A stretch of 64,000 nucleotides of DNA, from contig CAJUKN010000010.1 of assembly GCA_910587485.1 (NCBI GenBank), positions 5,444 through 69,443 on the forward strand, in the 5' to 3' direction. This DNA comes from an uncultured Lachnospira sp. Its GTDB lineage: Bacteria > Bacillota > Clostridia > Lachnospirales > Lachnospiraceae. Below the pieces are notes generated by a model. The model saw only the letters and a list, made by a program, of their open reading frames with translations. It searched no databases and was not told the origin of the DNA. This document shows, one piece after another, positions 51,948-60,856 of this stretch. The position numbers and the translations under genes were made by a program. Positions within the stretch are counted from its first letter, which is position 1; each line of letters begins with the position of its first letter.

Positions 51948-52315
51948 TTGATATTTTTAAAAAATTTTTTATATTTTATATACTAAAAATGGACTTGTTC
52001 ATTTAGTGAGGTTCCAGTATAATATTGACGCATACATTACAAAATTCCCTTGTTCTTATTTTAGAGAAAGTCAAAATATTTCATTTATTAGTTATGGAAA
52101 TTTGACTTTTATAAATACAGAGCAAGGGCAATCGTGCGTGGTGTCAAGTAAGATTTGCAATTTATTTGATATTTGGTTACAATCTTTTTTATTTAAAAAG
52201 GATTATGCTGTTAGATGCAGCATGTTACAATTAATAAAGTTGATTTGATGTAAAATGATTAGAAAAATATAAATAATATAAATTTAAAAATTAAAATATA
52301 GAAATGAGGGAAAAT
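51948..52315. other. Intergenic region before pth
   Basis: About 370 AT-rich bases. A plus-strand frame at 52006-52248 (80 codons from GTG) has no ribosome-binding site, low-complexity composition and no recognisable family; I do not call it a gene. Nothing else is seen. Confidence 0.4.
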
Positions 52316-52876
52316 ATGTTTATTATTGTTGGACTTGGAAATCCGGGAAAAGAATATCATGGAACAAGACATAATGCAGGATTTGATGTAATAGATATGC
52401 TTGCACAGAAGTATAATATAGATATAGATACAGCCAAGCATAAAGGGCTTATTGGAAAAGGAATTATTGAGGGGCAGAGAGTAATATTAGTAAAACCGAT
52501 GACCTATATGAATCTTTCAGGAGAATGTGTAAAAGAAGTAATGAATTATTATAAACTTACAGTAGATGATATTATTGTTATATTTGATGATATTAGTCTT
52601 GAGCCGGGAAAGCTGCGTCTTCGGGCAAGAGGAAGTGCAGGAGGACATAATGGTATTAAAAGTATTATTGCACATTTAAAAAGTGAGGAATTTAAGCGGA
52701 TTAAGTTTGGTGTTGGCAATAAACCAAAAGGCTGGGATTTGGTAGATTGGGTACTTGGAAGATTTCCTGATGAATTGTGTGCAGATATTAAAGAGGGCAG
52801 ACAGAAAGCATGTGATGCGATTCAATGTATTATTAGTGAAGGTATTGATAGTGGTATGAATCGGTTTAATGGTTAG
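52316..52876 (+). CDS. pth: Peptidyl-tRNA hydrolase
   Basis: 186 residues. FIIVGLGNPGKEYHGTRHNAGFDVID (catalytic His in TRHNAG), KPMTYMNLSGECV, DDISLEPGKLRLRARGSAGGHNGIKSI and FGVGNKP are the Pth signatures. Releases tRNA from peptidyl-tRNAs that drop off ribosomes. ATG 52316 lies 5 bases after GAGGG; ATG 52304 precedes the site. pth-mfd is the usual Firmicute pair. Confidence 0.97.
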   Translation: MFIIVGLGNPGKEYHGTRHNAGFDVIDMLAQKYNIDIDTAKHKGLIGKGIIEGQRVILVKPMTYMNLSGECVKEVMNYYKLTVDDIIVIFDDISLEPGKLRLRARGSAGGHNGIKSIIAHLKSEEFKRIKFGVGNKPKGWDLVDWVLGRFPDELCADIKEGRQKACDAIQCIISEGIDSGMNRFNG

Positions 52877-52903
52877 AAACAGTAGATAATGGAGGGGATA
52901 TTC

Positions 52904-55900
52904 GTGCAAGGATTATATAAACCCATTCTGGATATGGCTGGAATGGAAGAACTAAAACAGGCTTTTGAAACAATTGGAAATACAGTGATGGTAAGCGGCT
53001 GTGTGGACACACAGAAAGTACATTTTACGGAAGCCATATCACAGCAATATAAATTTAAAGTTATTATAACATATGATGAGATGAGAGCGCGTGAACTTTT
53101 AGAGGATGTTCAATTTTTTAATAAAAATTGTATTGCCTATCCAGCAAAAGATTTTATTTTTTATAGTGCGGATATTCATGGACATCAAATAGTTGGACAA
53201 CGTATTAAATGTATTGATAAGATTTTACAGATGTTAGATAGTGAAGGCAGCCTTACGGTTGTAACAACCATTGACGGTTTGACAGATTTGCTTGTTCCAA
53301 TACAACGCTATATAGACCATACAATACATTGTCAATTAGGGGATAAAATTGATGTGGAACAGCTTATTAAGCAAATGTTGGCTATGGGATATGAGCGTGT
53401 GGGTATGGTTGATGTGCAGGGACAATTTGCTGTTCGAGGTGGAATTATAGATATTTATTCACATACAGACGAAACACCAGTGCGTATTGAATTGTGGGAT
53501 GATGAAATCGATTCAATACGTTTTTTTGACGTACAAAGTCAACGTTCTATAGAAAAAACAAATAAATATAGTATATTTCCTGCAACAGAATGTCTGATTA
53601 CAGAAGGTGAAATTGAAGAAGGATTACAAGGGATAAAAGGAGAAGCTCAAAAACAGATTGATATATTTAGCAATGATAAAAATTGTAAAAAAGCCGAACA
53701 AATGGAACATTGTAATCATATAAGAAGGCTTTTGGGCGATTTAGAAAGAAATCAGGATTACAGTAAATATATTTATACATTTGTATCCGAATGTGTCAGT
53801 TTTCTTTCCTATTTTCCACAAAAGGATACGCTCTTTGTATTAGATGAACCTAACCGAATTGATGAGCGAATGAAGCTGGTTCAATATGAATATGAAGAAA
53901 GCAGTAAAAATAGAATTGCAACAGGCTATATGCTGCCTAGTCAGGCAAATTTATTGATTCCAGTAAGTAAAATCTATAATAAGCTAAACAGCAGCAGACT
54001 TTTAATTGTATCCATGTTGGATTATAAACCAAAACAATTAAAGGTGGCAAAGTATGTGCGTGTTGAGGCAAGAGGAATTAACTCCTATAATAATAGTTTT
54101 GAATATTTGGCAGAAGATTTAAAGAAATATAAAAGGCAAGGGTATCAAACCATTCTGGTTTGTAATTCCAGAACAAGAGCAAAACGAATTGTTAAAGATT
54201 TAACAGAATTAGAAGTAACGGCGTCATTTATGGAATATCTTGACTATGATATAGAAATGGGCAGTATTGTTGTTACATGCGGAAATATTCATAAAGGATT
54301 TGAATATCCATTATTGCGGCTTGTTGTGATTGCAGAAAATGATATTTTTACAAGCAAGAATAGAAAGAAACAAAGAAAGAAGCAATATAATGGTAAATTC
54401 ATTTCTCAATTTAATGAGTTAAATATAGGCGATTATGTTATCCATGAAGACCATGGCGTTGGCATATATAGAGGTATTGAAAAAATTTGCACCGATGGTA
54501 CACAAAAAGACTATATTAAAATTGATTATGCAGATAATACAAATCTTTATGTCTTGGCAACACAGCTTGATAGGCTTCAAAAATATATGGCGGCAGACAC
54601 CGAAAAAAAGCCAAAGGTAAATAGAATAGGTGCGCCAGACTGGCATCGCACTAAGTCGAAGGTGTCAAGAGCCGTTGAGGAAATTGCAAAGGATTTGGTA
54701 GAATTATATGCGCAAAGACAGCAAAAAAAGGGATATCGTTTTAATCAAGATACAGTATGGCAGAGTGAGTTTGAAGAGATGTTTCCATATGAGGAAACAC
54801 CAGACCAGCTTAGTGCAATAGAAGATACCAAGCGTGATATGGAAAGCGAGCGTATTATGGACAGACTGATATGCGGAGACGTTGGTTATGGAAAGACAGA
54901 AGTTGCCATAAGAGCTGCATTTAAGGCTGTTCAGGAAGGAAAACAGGTTGCATATCTGGTACCGACTACCATTCTTGCACAACAGCATTACAATACGTTT
55001 GAGGAGCGAATGAAAAGTTTTCCAGTCACTGTTGCACAATTATCCAGTTTTAGAACAAGCAAACAGATAAAGCAGACATTAATTGATTTAAAAAAAGGGT
55101 TTGTTGACATTATTATTGGCACACACCGATTGTTGTCAAAAGATGTTGAATTTAAAGATTTAGGGCTTCTTGTTATTGATGAGGAACAGCGTTTTGGTGT
55201 TGCGCATAAAGAAAAAATTAAAAAATTGAAAAATAATATTGATGTGCTTACGCTCAGCGCTACGCCAATTCCGCGAACACTGCATATGAGCCTTGTTGGA
55301 ATTAGGGATATGAGTGTGTTAGAAGAGCCGCCTGTAGACAGGCTTCCAATACAGACATTTGTAACAGAACACAATGATGAGATGATTCGAGAGGCGATTA
55401 ATCGAGAACTTGCAAGAAACGGACAAGTGTATTATGTGTATAACCGTGTTCAAAATATGGATGAAGTTGCGGCGCATGTCAGTGCGTTAGTGCCAGATGC
55501 GTTAGTTGAATTTGCACATGGGCAGATGGATAAAAGACAGTTAGAACGAATTATGAGTGATTTTATTGCTGGGAAAATAGATGTGTTAATATCAACGACA
55601 ATTATTGAGACTGGAATGGATATATCCAATGTCAATACGATGATTATAGAAGATGCAGAAAAGTTTGGTTTATCACAATTATATCAATTAAGAGGTCGTG
55701 TTGGGCGAAGTAATCGAACAGCATATGCGTTTTTATTGTATCGTCGTGATAAGATGTTGTCTGAAGTTGCAGAAAAAAGGCTTCACGCAATAAGAGAATT
55801 TTCAGATTTAGGTTCTGGATTTAAAATAGCAATGAAGGATTTGGAAATTCGAGGGGCTGGAAATGTGTTAGGCAAAAGTCAACATGGGCATATGGCAGCA

Positions 55901-56467
55901 GTTGGATATGACCTTTATTGCAAATTATTAAATGAAGCAGTCAATAATTTAAAGGGTATCAAAAATGAGTATGAGTTTGAGACAAAGGTGGATGTGATGG
56001 TGGATGCATATCTTCCGCCAACATATATTAAAAGTGAATATCAGAAATTAGACATATACAAACGAATTGCCGCTATTGAAACACTAGACGAGTTGTCAGA
56101 TATGGAAGATGAATTGCAAGACCGATATGGAAGCCTTGAACCTTGTGCTAAAAATCTTTTGCAGATTGCGTTGATAAAGGCAAAGGCACATAAAGTTGGC
56201 ATTATGGAGATAAAAGGTGGTCTTGATGATGAAAGTCGCCCACCTGTATATCGAACAGAATTTAAGATATATCCTAATACGGAAATTAATAGAAATGCTA
56301 TACAAAATTTTATGAATTGTTATGGTGGAGCCATTCGTTTTACAAATAACAAAAATATTGAATTTGTATGGCGTGTTGTTAAGAAAAAATTTAAAAATCA
56401 AGGTGAATATTTAAAGGGAATGAGAGAAGTTGTAGAGACAATGGAGAAGCAATTAGTGAATGGATAA
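52904..56467 (+). CDS. mfd: Transcription-repair coupling factor Mfd
   Basis: 1187 residues, normal length. Removes RNA polymerase stalled at lesions and recruits UvrA. UvrB-like N-terminal modules (about 1-340), RNA polymerase-interacting CarD-like domain (about 505-565; GDYVIHEDHGVGIYRGIEK), SF2 translocase (about 615-1000) with GDVGYGKTEVAIRAAF, DEEQRFGV, SATPIPRTLHMS, YNRVQ and QLRGRVGRS, and the TRCF C-terminal domain (about 1030-1187). GTG 52904 follows GGAGGGG at 6 bases; ATG 52889 overlaps the site. Confidence 0.97.
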   Translation: MQGLYKPILDMAGMEELKQAFETIGNTVMVSGCVDTQKVHFTEAISQQYKFKVIITYDEMRARELLEDVQFFNKNCIAYPAKDFIFYSADIHGHQIVGQRIKCIDKILQMLDSEGSLTVVTTIDGLTDLLVPIQRYIDHTIHCQLGDKIDVEQLIKQMLAMGYERVGMVDVQGQFAVRGGIIDIYSHTDETPVRIELWDDEIDSIRFFDVQSQRSIEKTNKYSIFPATECLITEGEIEEGLQGIKGEAQKQIDIFSNDKNCKKAEQMEHCNHIRRLLGDLERNQDYSKYIYTFVSECVSFLSYFPQKDTLFVLDEPNRIDERMKLVQYEYEESSKNRIATGYMLPSQANLLIPVSKIYNKLNSSRLLIVSMLDYKPKQLKVAKYVRVEARGINSYNNSFEYLAEDLKKYKRQGYQTILVCNSRTRAKRIVKDLTELEVTASFMEYLDYDIEMGSIVVTCGNIHKGFEYPLLRLVVIAENDIFTSKNRKKQRKKQYNGKFISQFNELNIGDYVIHEDHGVGIYRGIEKICTDGTQKDYIKIDYADNTNLYVLATQLDRLQKYMAADTEKKPKVNRIGAPDWHRTKSKVSRAVEEIAKDLVELYAQRQQKKGYRFNQDTVWQSEFEEMFPYEETPDQLSAIEDTKRDMESERIMDRLICGDVGYGKTEVAIRAAFKAVQEGKQVAYLVPTTILAQQHYNTFEERMKSFPVTVAQLSSFRTSKQIKQTLIDLKKGFVDIIIGTHRLLSKDVEFKDLGLLVIDEEQRFGVAHKEKIKKLKNNIDVLTLSATPIPRTLHMSLVGIRDMSVLEEPPVDRLPIQTFVTEHNDEMIREAINRELARNGQVYYVYNRVQNMDEVAAHVSALVPDALVEFAHGQMDKRQLERIMSDFIAGKIDVLISTTIIETGMDISNVNTMIIEDAEKFGLSQLYQLRGRVGRSNRTAYAFLLYRRDKMLSEVAEKRLHAIREFSDLGSGFKIAMKDLEIRGAGNVLGKSQHGHMAAVGYDLYCKLLNEAVNNLKGIKNEYEFETKVDVMVDAYLPPTYIKSEYQKLDIYKRIAAIETLDELSDMEDELQDRYGSLEPCAKNLLQIALIKAKAHKVGIMEIKGGLDDESRPPVYRTEFKIYPNTEINRNAIQNFMNCYGGAIRFTNNKNIEFVWRVVKKKFKNQGEYLKGMREVVETMEKQLVNG

Positions 56468-56505
56468 TTATTATTTCATTCTTCCTAATGAGTAAAAAAA
56501 TAATC

Positions 56506-56533
56506 TTGACATTTAAAAGAATTATGATATACT
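56506..56533 (+). promoter_or_regulatory. Sigma-A promoter upstream of aldolase gene
   Basis: TTGACA, 16-base spacer, TATACT, with a GA-rich extended region. About 215 bases upstream of the coding start; element R4 lies in the leader. Confidence 0.75.
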
Positions 56534-56603
56534 AAGATAAATTTAGCGCGTTAAAGCAACAAAGAATTAGAGAAAAATATAAACAATTTTTTGTAAATCG
56601 AAA

Positions 56604-56661
56604 GCTACAGATGAAGTTATGAGCAAGTAGTGTAGCGGATTGCGAATATCCGCTTTGACTT
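56604..56661 (+). repeat. Dispersed element R4 (3' part)
   Basis: GCTACAGATGAAGTTATGAGCAAG followed by TAGTGTAGCGGATTGCGAATATCCGCTTTGACTT (split here), matching the 3' end of R1 and R5. Lies between the promoter at 56506 and the aldolase start, so it would be transcribed. Confidence 0.7.
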
Positions 56662-56750
56662 CTTAAAGTATTTACCAATATATTTTGAAGTAGAACATTT
56701 GGTTTATTGTTTATAGGAATAAATTTGCAGAAAAAGAGAAAGGAATGAAG

Positions 56751-57719
56751 ATGGAACAAAGAGGCGAATTGGTATCATTTAGACCAGATATTAAGGTGGT
56801 TGATTGTACAATACGTGATGGCGGTCTGGTAAATAATTTTGAATTTGAAGATGATTTTGTAAAAAATCTTTATACAGCAAATGTAGCATCTGGGGTTGAT
56901 TATATGGAATTTGGATATAAGGCCTCAAAAGAAATATTTGATGTAAAGGAATTTGGCAAATGGAAATTTTGTGATGAAGATGATATCAGAGCAGTTGTTG
57001 GGGACAATAACACTGATATGAAAATTGCTGTTATGGCAGATGTTGGAAGAACTGATTATAAAAAAGATATTCTTCCAAAGAAAGATAGTGTTATTGATAT
57101 GATTCGTATTGCTACGTATGTCAATACTATTCCTGCTGCTATTGATATGATTAATTATTGCGCGGATATGGGATATGAGACAACCATCAATATTATGGCG
57201 ATATCTACAGCAGTAGAAGATGAACTTGATATTGCATTAAATTTGTTGTCAAAAAGTAAGGTTAATGTAATTTATCTTGTTGATAGTTATGGCTCACTCT
57301 ATCCTGAACAGATTAGAAGATATGCAGATAAATATCTTAAGATTGGCGAAAAAACAGGTAAATTAGTGGGGATTCACGCACATAATAATCAGCAGCTTGC
57401 ATTTGCAAACACAATAGAGGCTTGTACTATCGGTGTAAGTTACCTTGATGCAACAATAGGCGGCATGGGACGTGGCGCAGGAAACTGTTATATGGAATTA
57501 TTATTAGGCTTTCTTAGAAATCCAAAATACAATATTAATCCAGTGCTTCGATTCCTTCAAAATAGAATTGTTCCTCTTAAAAAAAGTGGTGTTGTATGGG
57601 GCTGTGATGTACAGTATATGCTTACTGGACAAAGAAATCAGCACCCTAGAGCTGCCATTGAATTTACAAATCAAAAAAGGGAAGATTATATTAATTTTTA
57701 TCATTCGTTGTTTGGTTAA
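56751..57719 (+). CDS. HMGL-like aldolase-domain protein
   Basis: 322 residues. TIM-barrel of the pyruvate-carboxyltransferase/HMGL-like superfamily: VVDCTIRDGGLVNNFEFED (metal-binding Asp), VDYMEFGYKAS, VIYLVDSYGSLYPEQI, GIHAHNNQQLAFANTIEACTIGVSYLDATIGGMGRGAGN (metal His pair and Gly-rich loop). Resembles 4-hydroxy-2-oxovalerate aldolase and homologous catalytic domains; the acyl-CoA partner genes are absent, so the substrate is unknown. ATG 56751 follows AAAGGA at 6 bases, ATG 56745 abuts it. Confidence 0.82.
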   Translation: MEQRGELVSFRPDIKVVDCTIRDGGLVNNFEFEDDFVKNLYTANVASGVDYMEFGYKASKEIFDVKEFGKWKFCDEDDIRAVVGDNNTDMKIAVMADVGRTDYKKDILPKKDSVIDMIRIATYVNTIPAAIDMINYCADMGYETTINIMAISTAVEDELDIALNLLSKSKVNVIYLVDSYGSLYPEQIRRYADKYLKIGEKTGKLVGIHAHNNQQLAFANTIEACTIGVSYLDATIGGMGRGAGNCYMELLLGFLRNPKYNINPVLRFLQNRIVPLKKSGVVWGCDVQYMLTGQRNQHPRAAIEFTNQKREDYINFYHSLFG

Positions 57720-57750
57720 GTTGAAATTTTTTTATATTTTTTATGAGATG

Positions 57751-57796
57751 GGGCTGTCGCACTAATTACTTAGTATGACAGCCCTATTTTGTTTTA
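57751..57796 (+). terminator. Terminator after aldolase gene
   Basis: GGGCTGTC (57751-57758) with GACAGCCC (57777-57784), partial inner pairing (ACTAA/TTAGT), then TATTTTGTTTT. Of the GCTGTC-type hairpins seen at several 3' ends in the window. Confidence 0.85.
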
Positions 57797-57954
57797 ATGT
57801 TTTATAAATAATAATGTTTTTTGTATATATAATATTCTATATGTAAGATAATTGAGGTTCTATTTTTAATTCAATAATTAACAAGATAAACATATTTTTT
57901 ATTTTTTAAATATAACATGTTTAAAACGATTTGATAAAAAATAATGAATTATTT

Positions 57955-57994
57955 GTTAATATTTAAGTTAATTAATTTTAACTTAAATATTAAC
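57955..57994. promoter_or_regulatory. 17-bp perfect inverted repeat upstream of secreted gene
   Basis: GTTAATATTTAAGTTAA (57955-57971), spacer TTAATT, TTAACTTAAATATTAAC (57978-57994). The second unit (about 59569-59607) keeps only the centre TTTAAGTT...AACTTAAA. A dimeric regulator's operator is possible; it could also be a transcript hairpin. Confidence 0.55.
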
Positions 57995-58103
57995 AAAAAG
58001 ATATTAAAATAGTACACTAAAGATAGTAAAAGAGTGACAGAATTAGTGAGAGGAGGACAGACCAGAATAGTCATATTTATCCATTTGTAAAAAAGAAAAT
58101 TTT

Positions 58104-58532
58104 ATGAAAAGAAAGATACTTTTTGGATTAATAATTACGGCTGCTATGTTTTTTATAATATTATTTTATAAACCACAAGCAGCATATGCAACACAATCAG
58201 GAACGGGAACAGTTAGTGCAGAAAAGACAATTAATCTTGGAGATGGACATTTTTTATGTGTATCTGTTACTGTTACAATGGATTATTCATATGATGAAGG
58301 TGTAACAGGTTGGGTTACAAATACTTATTATGATGGCAAAACAGAAAGTGATCTTTATGTGGAGGATTTTCAAGCTATAGATTGTTCGGATTATGGACAC
58401 ACCACATATTATGAAAAGTATTGTTACTATTGTCCTTCTTTTTGGCAGGATTATACAGGATATGTATATATTTACTGTTCATGTGATGAATGGGGAAATT
58501 TAAGTTGTTGGATTCAATATAAATCAACATAA
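58104..58532 (+). CDS. Small secreted Cys-containing protein, function unknown
   Basis: 142 residues. Signal peptide (MKRKILFGLIITAAMFFIIL then ... AYA-TQ, cleavage near residue 30). The mature part (about 112 residues) is Tyr-rich with seven Cys (FLC, IDC, YCYYC, YCSC, LSC), beta-strand composition, and no recognised family. Weak ribosome-binding site (AAAAAAGAAAATTTT), in contrast to AAAGGAG in the broken second copy. Upstream lies a 17-bp inverted repeat. Followed after 32 bases by its constant partner gene. A secreted peptide effector or bacteriocin-like function is only a hypothesis. Confidence 0.7.
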   Translation: MKRKILFGLIITAAMFFIILFYKPQAAYATQSGTGTVSAEKTINLGDGHFLCVSVTVTMDYSYDEGVTGWVTNTYYDGKTESDLYVEDFQAIDCSDYGHTTYYEKYCYYCPSFWQDYTGYVYIYCSCDEWGNLSCWIQYKST

Positions 58533-58564
58533 TAAAATGATTTTTACTGAAAGGGGTGAATGTT

Positions 58565-59158
58565 ATGAAAAAGAAAATTAAAATTGCAGCAATAGCTGGT
58601 ATGACAGTAACTGTATTGTTAATTGGAGGAACTAGTGGAGCAATTACTAATGCAGGACAGATACCTGAAGATGTTGACCTTAATAGTGAATGGGCAAAGG
58701 AGCGAATGGAACTGATAAGAGATAGAGCGTGGATGATTAAACCCGAATATTCAGTTATAGAAGGAGAGGTTGACCAGTCAGCATTTGTATGGGAAGGTGA
58801 TAATCTTACATTTACCCAAGCACAAAAAGAACAGTTGTATAATATCATCAGCAGTTGGTATGAGGAAGATTTTGAAGGTAACAAAGGATTAAAATTAGAA
58901 AGTTTTGAGGGTATGCCAACAGCAAGTTTTGATACAAAGTTAGTTAAATGTGATGAAAAAGAGATGATTTTAGTTACATTTGGAACACCTACAATGATGG
59001 AATCTTTTGAGGGAGATTCTTTTTTTGGAGATGATACTATTCAAGTTCTTGTTTATAACAGTGGAGATGAATATAAAATTTATCAAGCATGGTATGAAAC
59101 AGAGCATAAATATACAAGAGTTTTTTCATCAGGAGACAAAAACTTAAAAAATAAGTAG
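58565..59158 (+). CDS. Secreted or membrane-anchored acidic protein, copy 1
   Basis: 197 residues. N-terminal signal/anchor (KKKIKIAAIAGMTVTVLLIGGTSG) without a lipobox Cys; the remainder is acidic (many Glu/Asp), with WAKERMELIRDRAW, LTFTQAQKEQLYNIISSWYEE and LVTFGTP. No known family recognised. ATG 58565 lies 6 bases after AAGGGGTG. Paralogue at 60179 is about 85 percent identical by eye. Position behind the small secreted protein in both units suggests a two-gene module. Confidence 0.75.
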   Translation: MKKKIKIAAIAGMTVTVLLIGGTSGAITNAGQIPEDVDLNSEWAKERMELIRDRAWMIKPEYSVIEGEVDQSAFVWEGDNLTFTQAQKEQLYNIISSWYEEDFEGNKGLKLESFEGMPTASFDTKLVKCDEKEMILVTFGTPTMMESFEGDSFFGDDTIQVLVYNSGDEYKIYQAWYETEHKYTRVFSSGDKNLKNK

Positions 59159-59174
59159 TAATTGAAAAGAATAG

Positions 59175-59217
59175 AGGCTGCCACAAAGTATATTTAATAC
59201 TATGTGGTAGCCTTTTT
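59175..59217 (+). terminator. Terminator of unit 1
   Basis: AGGCTGCCACA (59175-59185) with TGTGGTAGCCT (59203-59213), one G-T pair, AAAGTATAT-type loop, then TTTT. Confidence 0.88.
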
Positions 59218-59283
59218 GAGAAGTGTAAAATAAAGCGAAATTCATATCTGTTGTATATGACATTTTTGAAAAAGCGCTATTTT

Positions 59284-59445
59284 TTAACATCATCAAGGAA
59301 GTTCCCCACTTCAATGCCACAGAGGCATAAGTGAGGGAGGACTTGCTTGTTTTAGTGGGAGTATAAGCTCCCACTAAAAAGCTGCGATAGCAGCTATGAG
59401 GTTATGAGCAAGCAGCGTAGCGGATTGCGAATATCCGCTTTGACT
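59284..59445 (+). repeat. Dispersed structured element R5 (full length)
   Basis: Starts TTAACATCATCAAGGAAG, ends ATATCCGCTTTGACT. Contains CCCCACTT...AAGTGAGGG with inner ATGCC/GGCAT, AGTGGGAG/CTCCCACT, AGCTGC/GCAGCT hairpins and the AGCAAGCAGCGTAGCGGATTGC 3' part (20-plus bases shared with R1 and R4). Lies between the two duplicated units. Confidence 0.75.
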
Positions 59446-59718
59446 TAAGGAATATTTTATAAGGCAGTTTTTTGTTTGTTTTTTATGATAAAATCTAAAA
59501 TAAATATATTACTGTACATCAAAAAAATAACATATTTGATGTTTTTAACAAAAAATAATGATTTATTTGTTTATATTTAAGTTGACTAATTTTAACTTAA
59601 AGATTGACGAAAATATGTTAAAATAATATAATAAAGATAGCAAAAAGAGTGACAGAATTAGTGAGAGGAGGAGAGGTCAGAATAGTTATATTTATCTATT
59701 TGTAAAGGAGAAAATTTT

Positions 59719-60146
59719 ATGAAAAAAAGATACTTTTTGGATTAATAATTACGGCTGCTATGTTTTTTATAATGTTATTTTATAAACCACAAGCAGCATA
59801 TGCAACACAATCAGGAACAGGAACAGCTAGTGCAGAAAAGACAATTAATCTTGGAGATGGACATTTTTTAACTGTTTCTGCTACTGTTACAATGAGTTAT
59901 TCATATGATGAAGGTGTAACAGGTTAGATTACAAATGCTTATGTTAATGGTGATTGGAAAAGTGACCTTCGAGTAGAGGATTTTAAAGCTATAGATTGTT
60001 CAGATTATGGATATACCACATATTATGAAAAGTATTATGTTTATTGTCCATCTTTTTGGCAAGACTATACAGGATATGTATATATTTACTGTTCATGTGA
60101 TGAATGGGGAAATTTAAGTTGTTGGATTAAGTATGAGCCAACGTAA
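59719..60146 (+). pseudogene. Broken second copy of small secreted protein gene
   Basis: Aligns end to end with 58104-58532 but is one base shorter. After ATG AAA the A-run differs (AAAAAAAGATAC for AAAAGAAAGATAC), shifting the frame into TAA within nine codons. Later TGG of GVTGWVT is TAG. Several Cys codons are also replaced (FLC to FLT, KYC to KYY). Its ribosome-binding site AAAGGAG is intact. Clear loss of function, unless the frameshift is a sequencing error, in which case the TAG remains. Confidence 0.9.
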
Positions 60147-60178
60147 TAAAATTATTTTTACTGAAAGGGGTGAATGTT

Positions 60179-60778
60179 ATGAAAAAGAAAATTAAAATTA
60201 CAGCAATAGCTGGCATGACAGCAACCATATTGTTAATTGGAGGAACTAGTGGAGCAATTACTAATGCAGGACAAATACCTGCTGATGTTGACCCTAATAG
60301 TGAATGGGCAAAGGAGCGAATGGAGTTATTAAGAGATGATGCTTGGATGATTAAACCAGAATATTCAATTATAGAAGGAGAGGTTGACCAGTCAGCATTT
60401 GCATGGGAAGGTGATAATCTTACATTTACCCAAACACAAAAAGAGCAGTTGTATAGTATCATCAGCAGTTGGTATGAAGAAAAGTTTGAAAGGGCTAAAG
60501 GATTAAAGCTAGAAAGTTTTGAAGGTATGCCAACAGCAAGTTTTGATACAAAGTTAGTTGAGTGTGATGAAAAAAAGATGATTTTAGTTACATTTAAAAC
60601 ACCTACAATGCCAGAGCCACGGTTTGAAGGAGATTCTCTTTTTAAAGATGATACTATTCAAACCCTTGTCTATAATAATGGTAATGAATATGAAATTTAT
60701 CAGGTATGGTATGAGACAGAGCATAAATATACAGGGGTTTTTTCATCTCAAGATTTTATTAATCAAGGAAAAAAATAA
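60179..60778 (+). CDS. Secreted or membrane-anchored acidic protein, copy 2
   Basis: 199 residues; paralogue of 58565-59158 with the same N-terminal anchor (KKKIKITAIAGMTATILLIGG), the same WAKERMELLRDDAW, LTFTQTQKEQLYSIISSWYEE and EHKYTGVFSS, and a two-residue insertion near the end. Intact although its upstream partner is a pseudogene, so it may have a separate role. ATG 60179 follows AAAGGGGTG at 6 bases. Confidence 0.75.
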   Translation: MKKKIKITAIAGMTATILLIGGTSGAITNAGQIPADVDPNSEWAKERMELLRDDAWMIKPEYSIIEGEVDQSAFAWEGDNLTFTQTQKEQLYSIISSWYEEKFERAKGLKLESFEGMPTASFDTKLVECDEKKMILVTFKTPTMPEPRFEGDSLFKDDTIQTLVYNNGNEYEIYQVWYETEHKYTGVFSSQDFINQGKK

Positions 60779-60797
60779 TTAGTTATTAAAAAAATAG

Positions 60798-60856
60798 AGG
60801 CTTCCACAAAGCATAAAATATTTAAGATATTAATGCTTTATGTGGCAGCCTTTTTT
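60798..60856 (+). terminator. Terminator of unit 2
   Basis: AGGCTTCCACA (from 60798) with TGTGGCAGCCT (to 60851), one T-C mismatch, inner AAGCAT/ATGCTT, then six T. Confidence 0.85.

Larger units (their letters stand above)
57925..60856 (+). repeat. Tandem duplication of secreted gene pair with its upstream region
   Basis: Unit 1 is about 57925-59217, unit 2 about 59540-60856. Each holds an upstream inverted repeat, AGAGTGACAGAATTAGTGAGAGGAGG leader (position-matched at about 58031 and 59648), a secreted Cys-containing protein gene, a second gene with signal/anchor, and an AGGCTKCCACA terminator. Element R5 sits between the units. Divergence of several to about fifteen percent shows the duplication is not recent. 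Confidence 0.85.

Noticed and set aside
52006..52248. 80-codon ORF before pth
   Set aside because: GTG start without ribosome-binding site, biased composition, no recognisable motifs.
57955..57994. Terminator of the upstream aldolase gene
   Set aside because: A standard terminator already lies at 57751-57796, and the repeat is not followed by a T run.
58375..58884. Minus-strand ORFs in the duplicated module
   Set aside because: They lie opposite well-supported secreted-protein genes with signal peptides and ribosome-binding sites; shadow frames.
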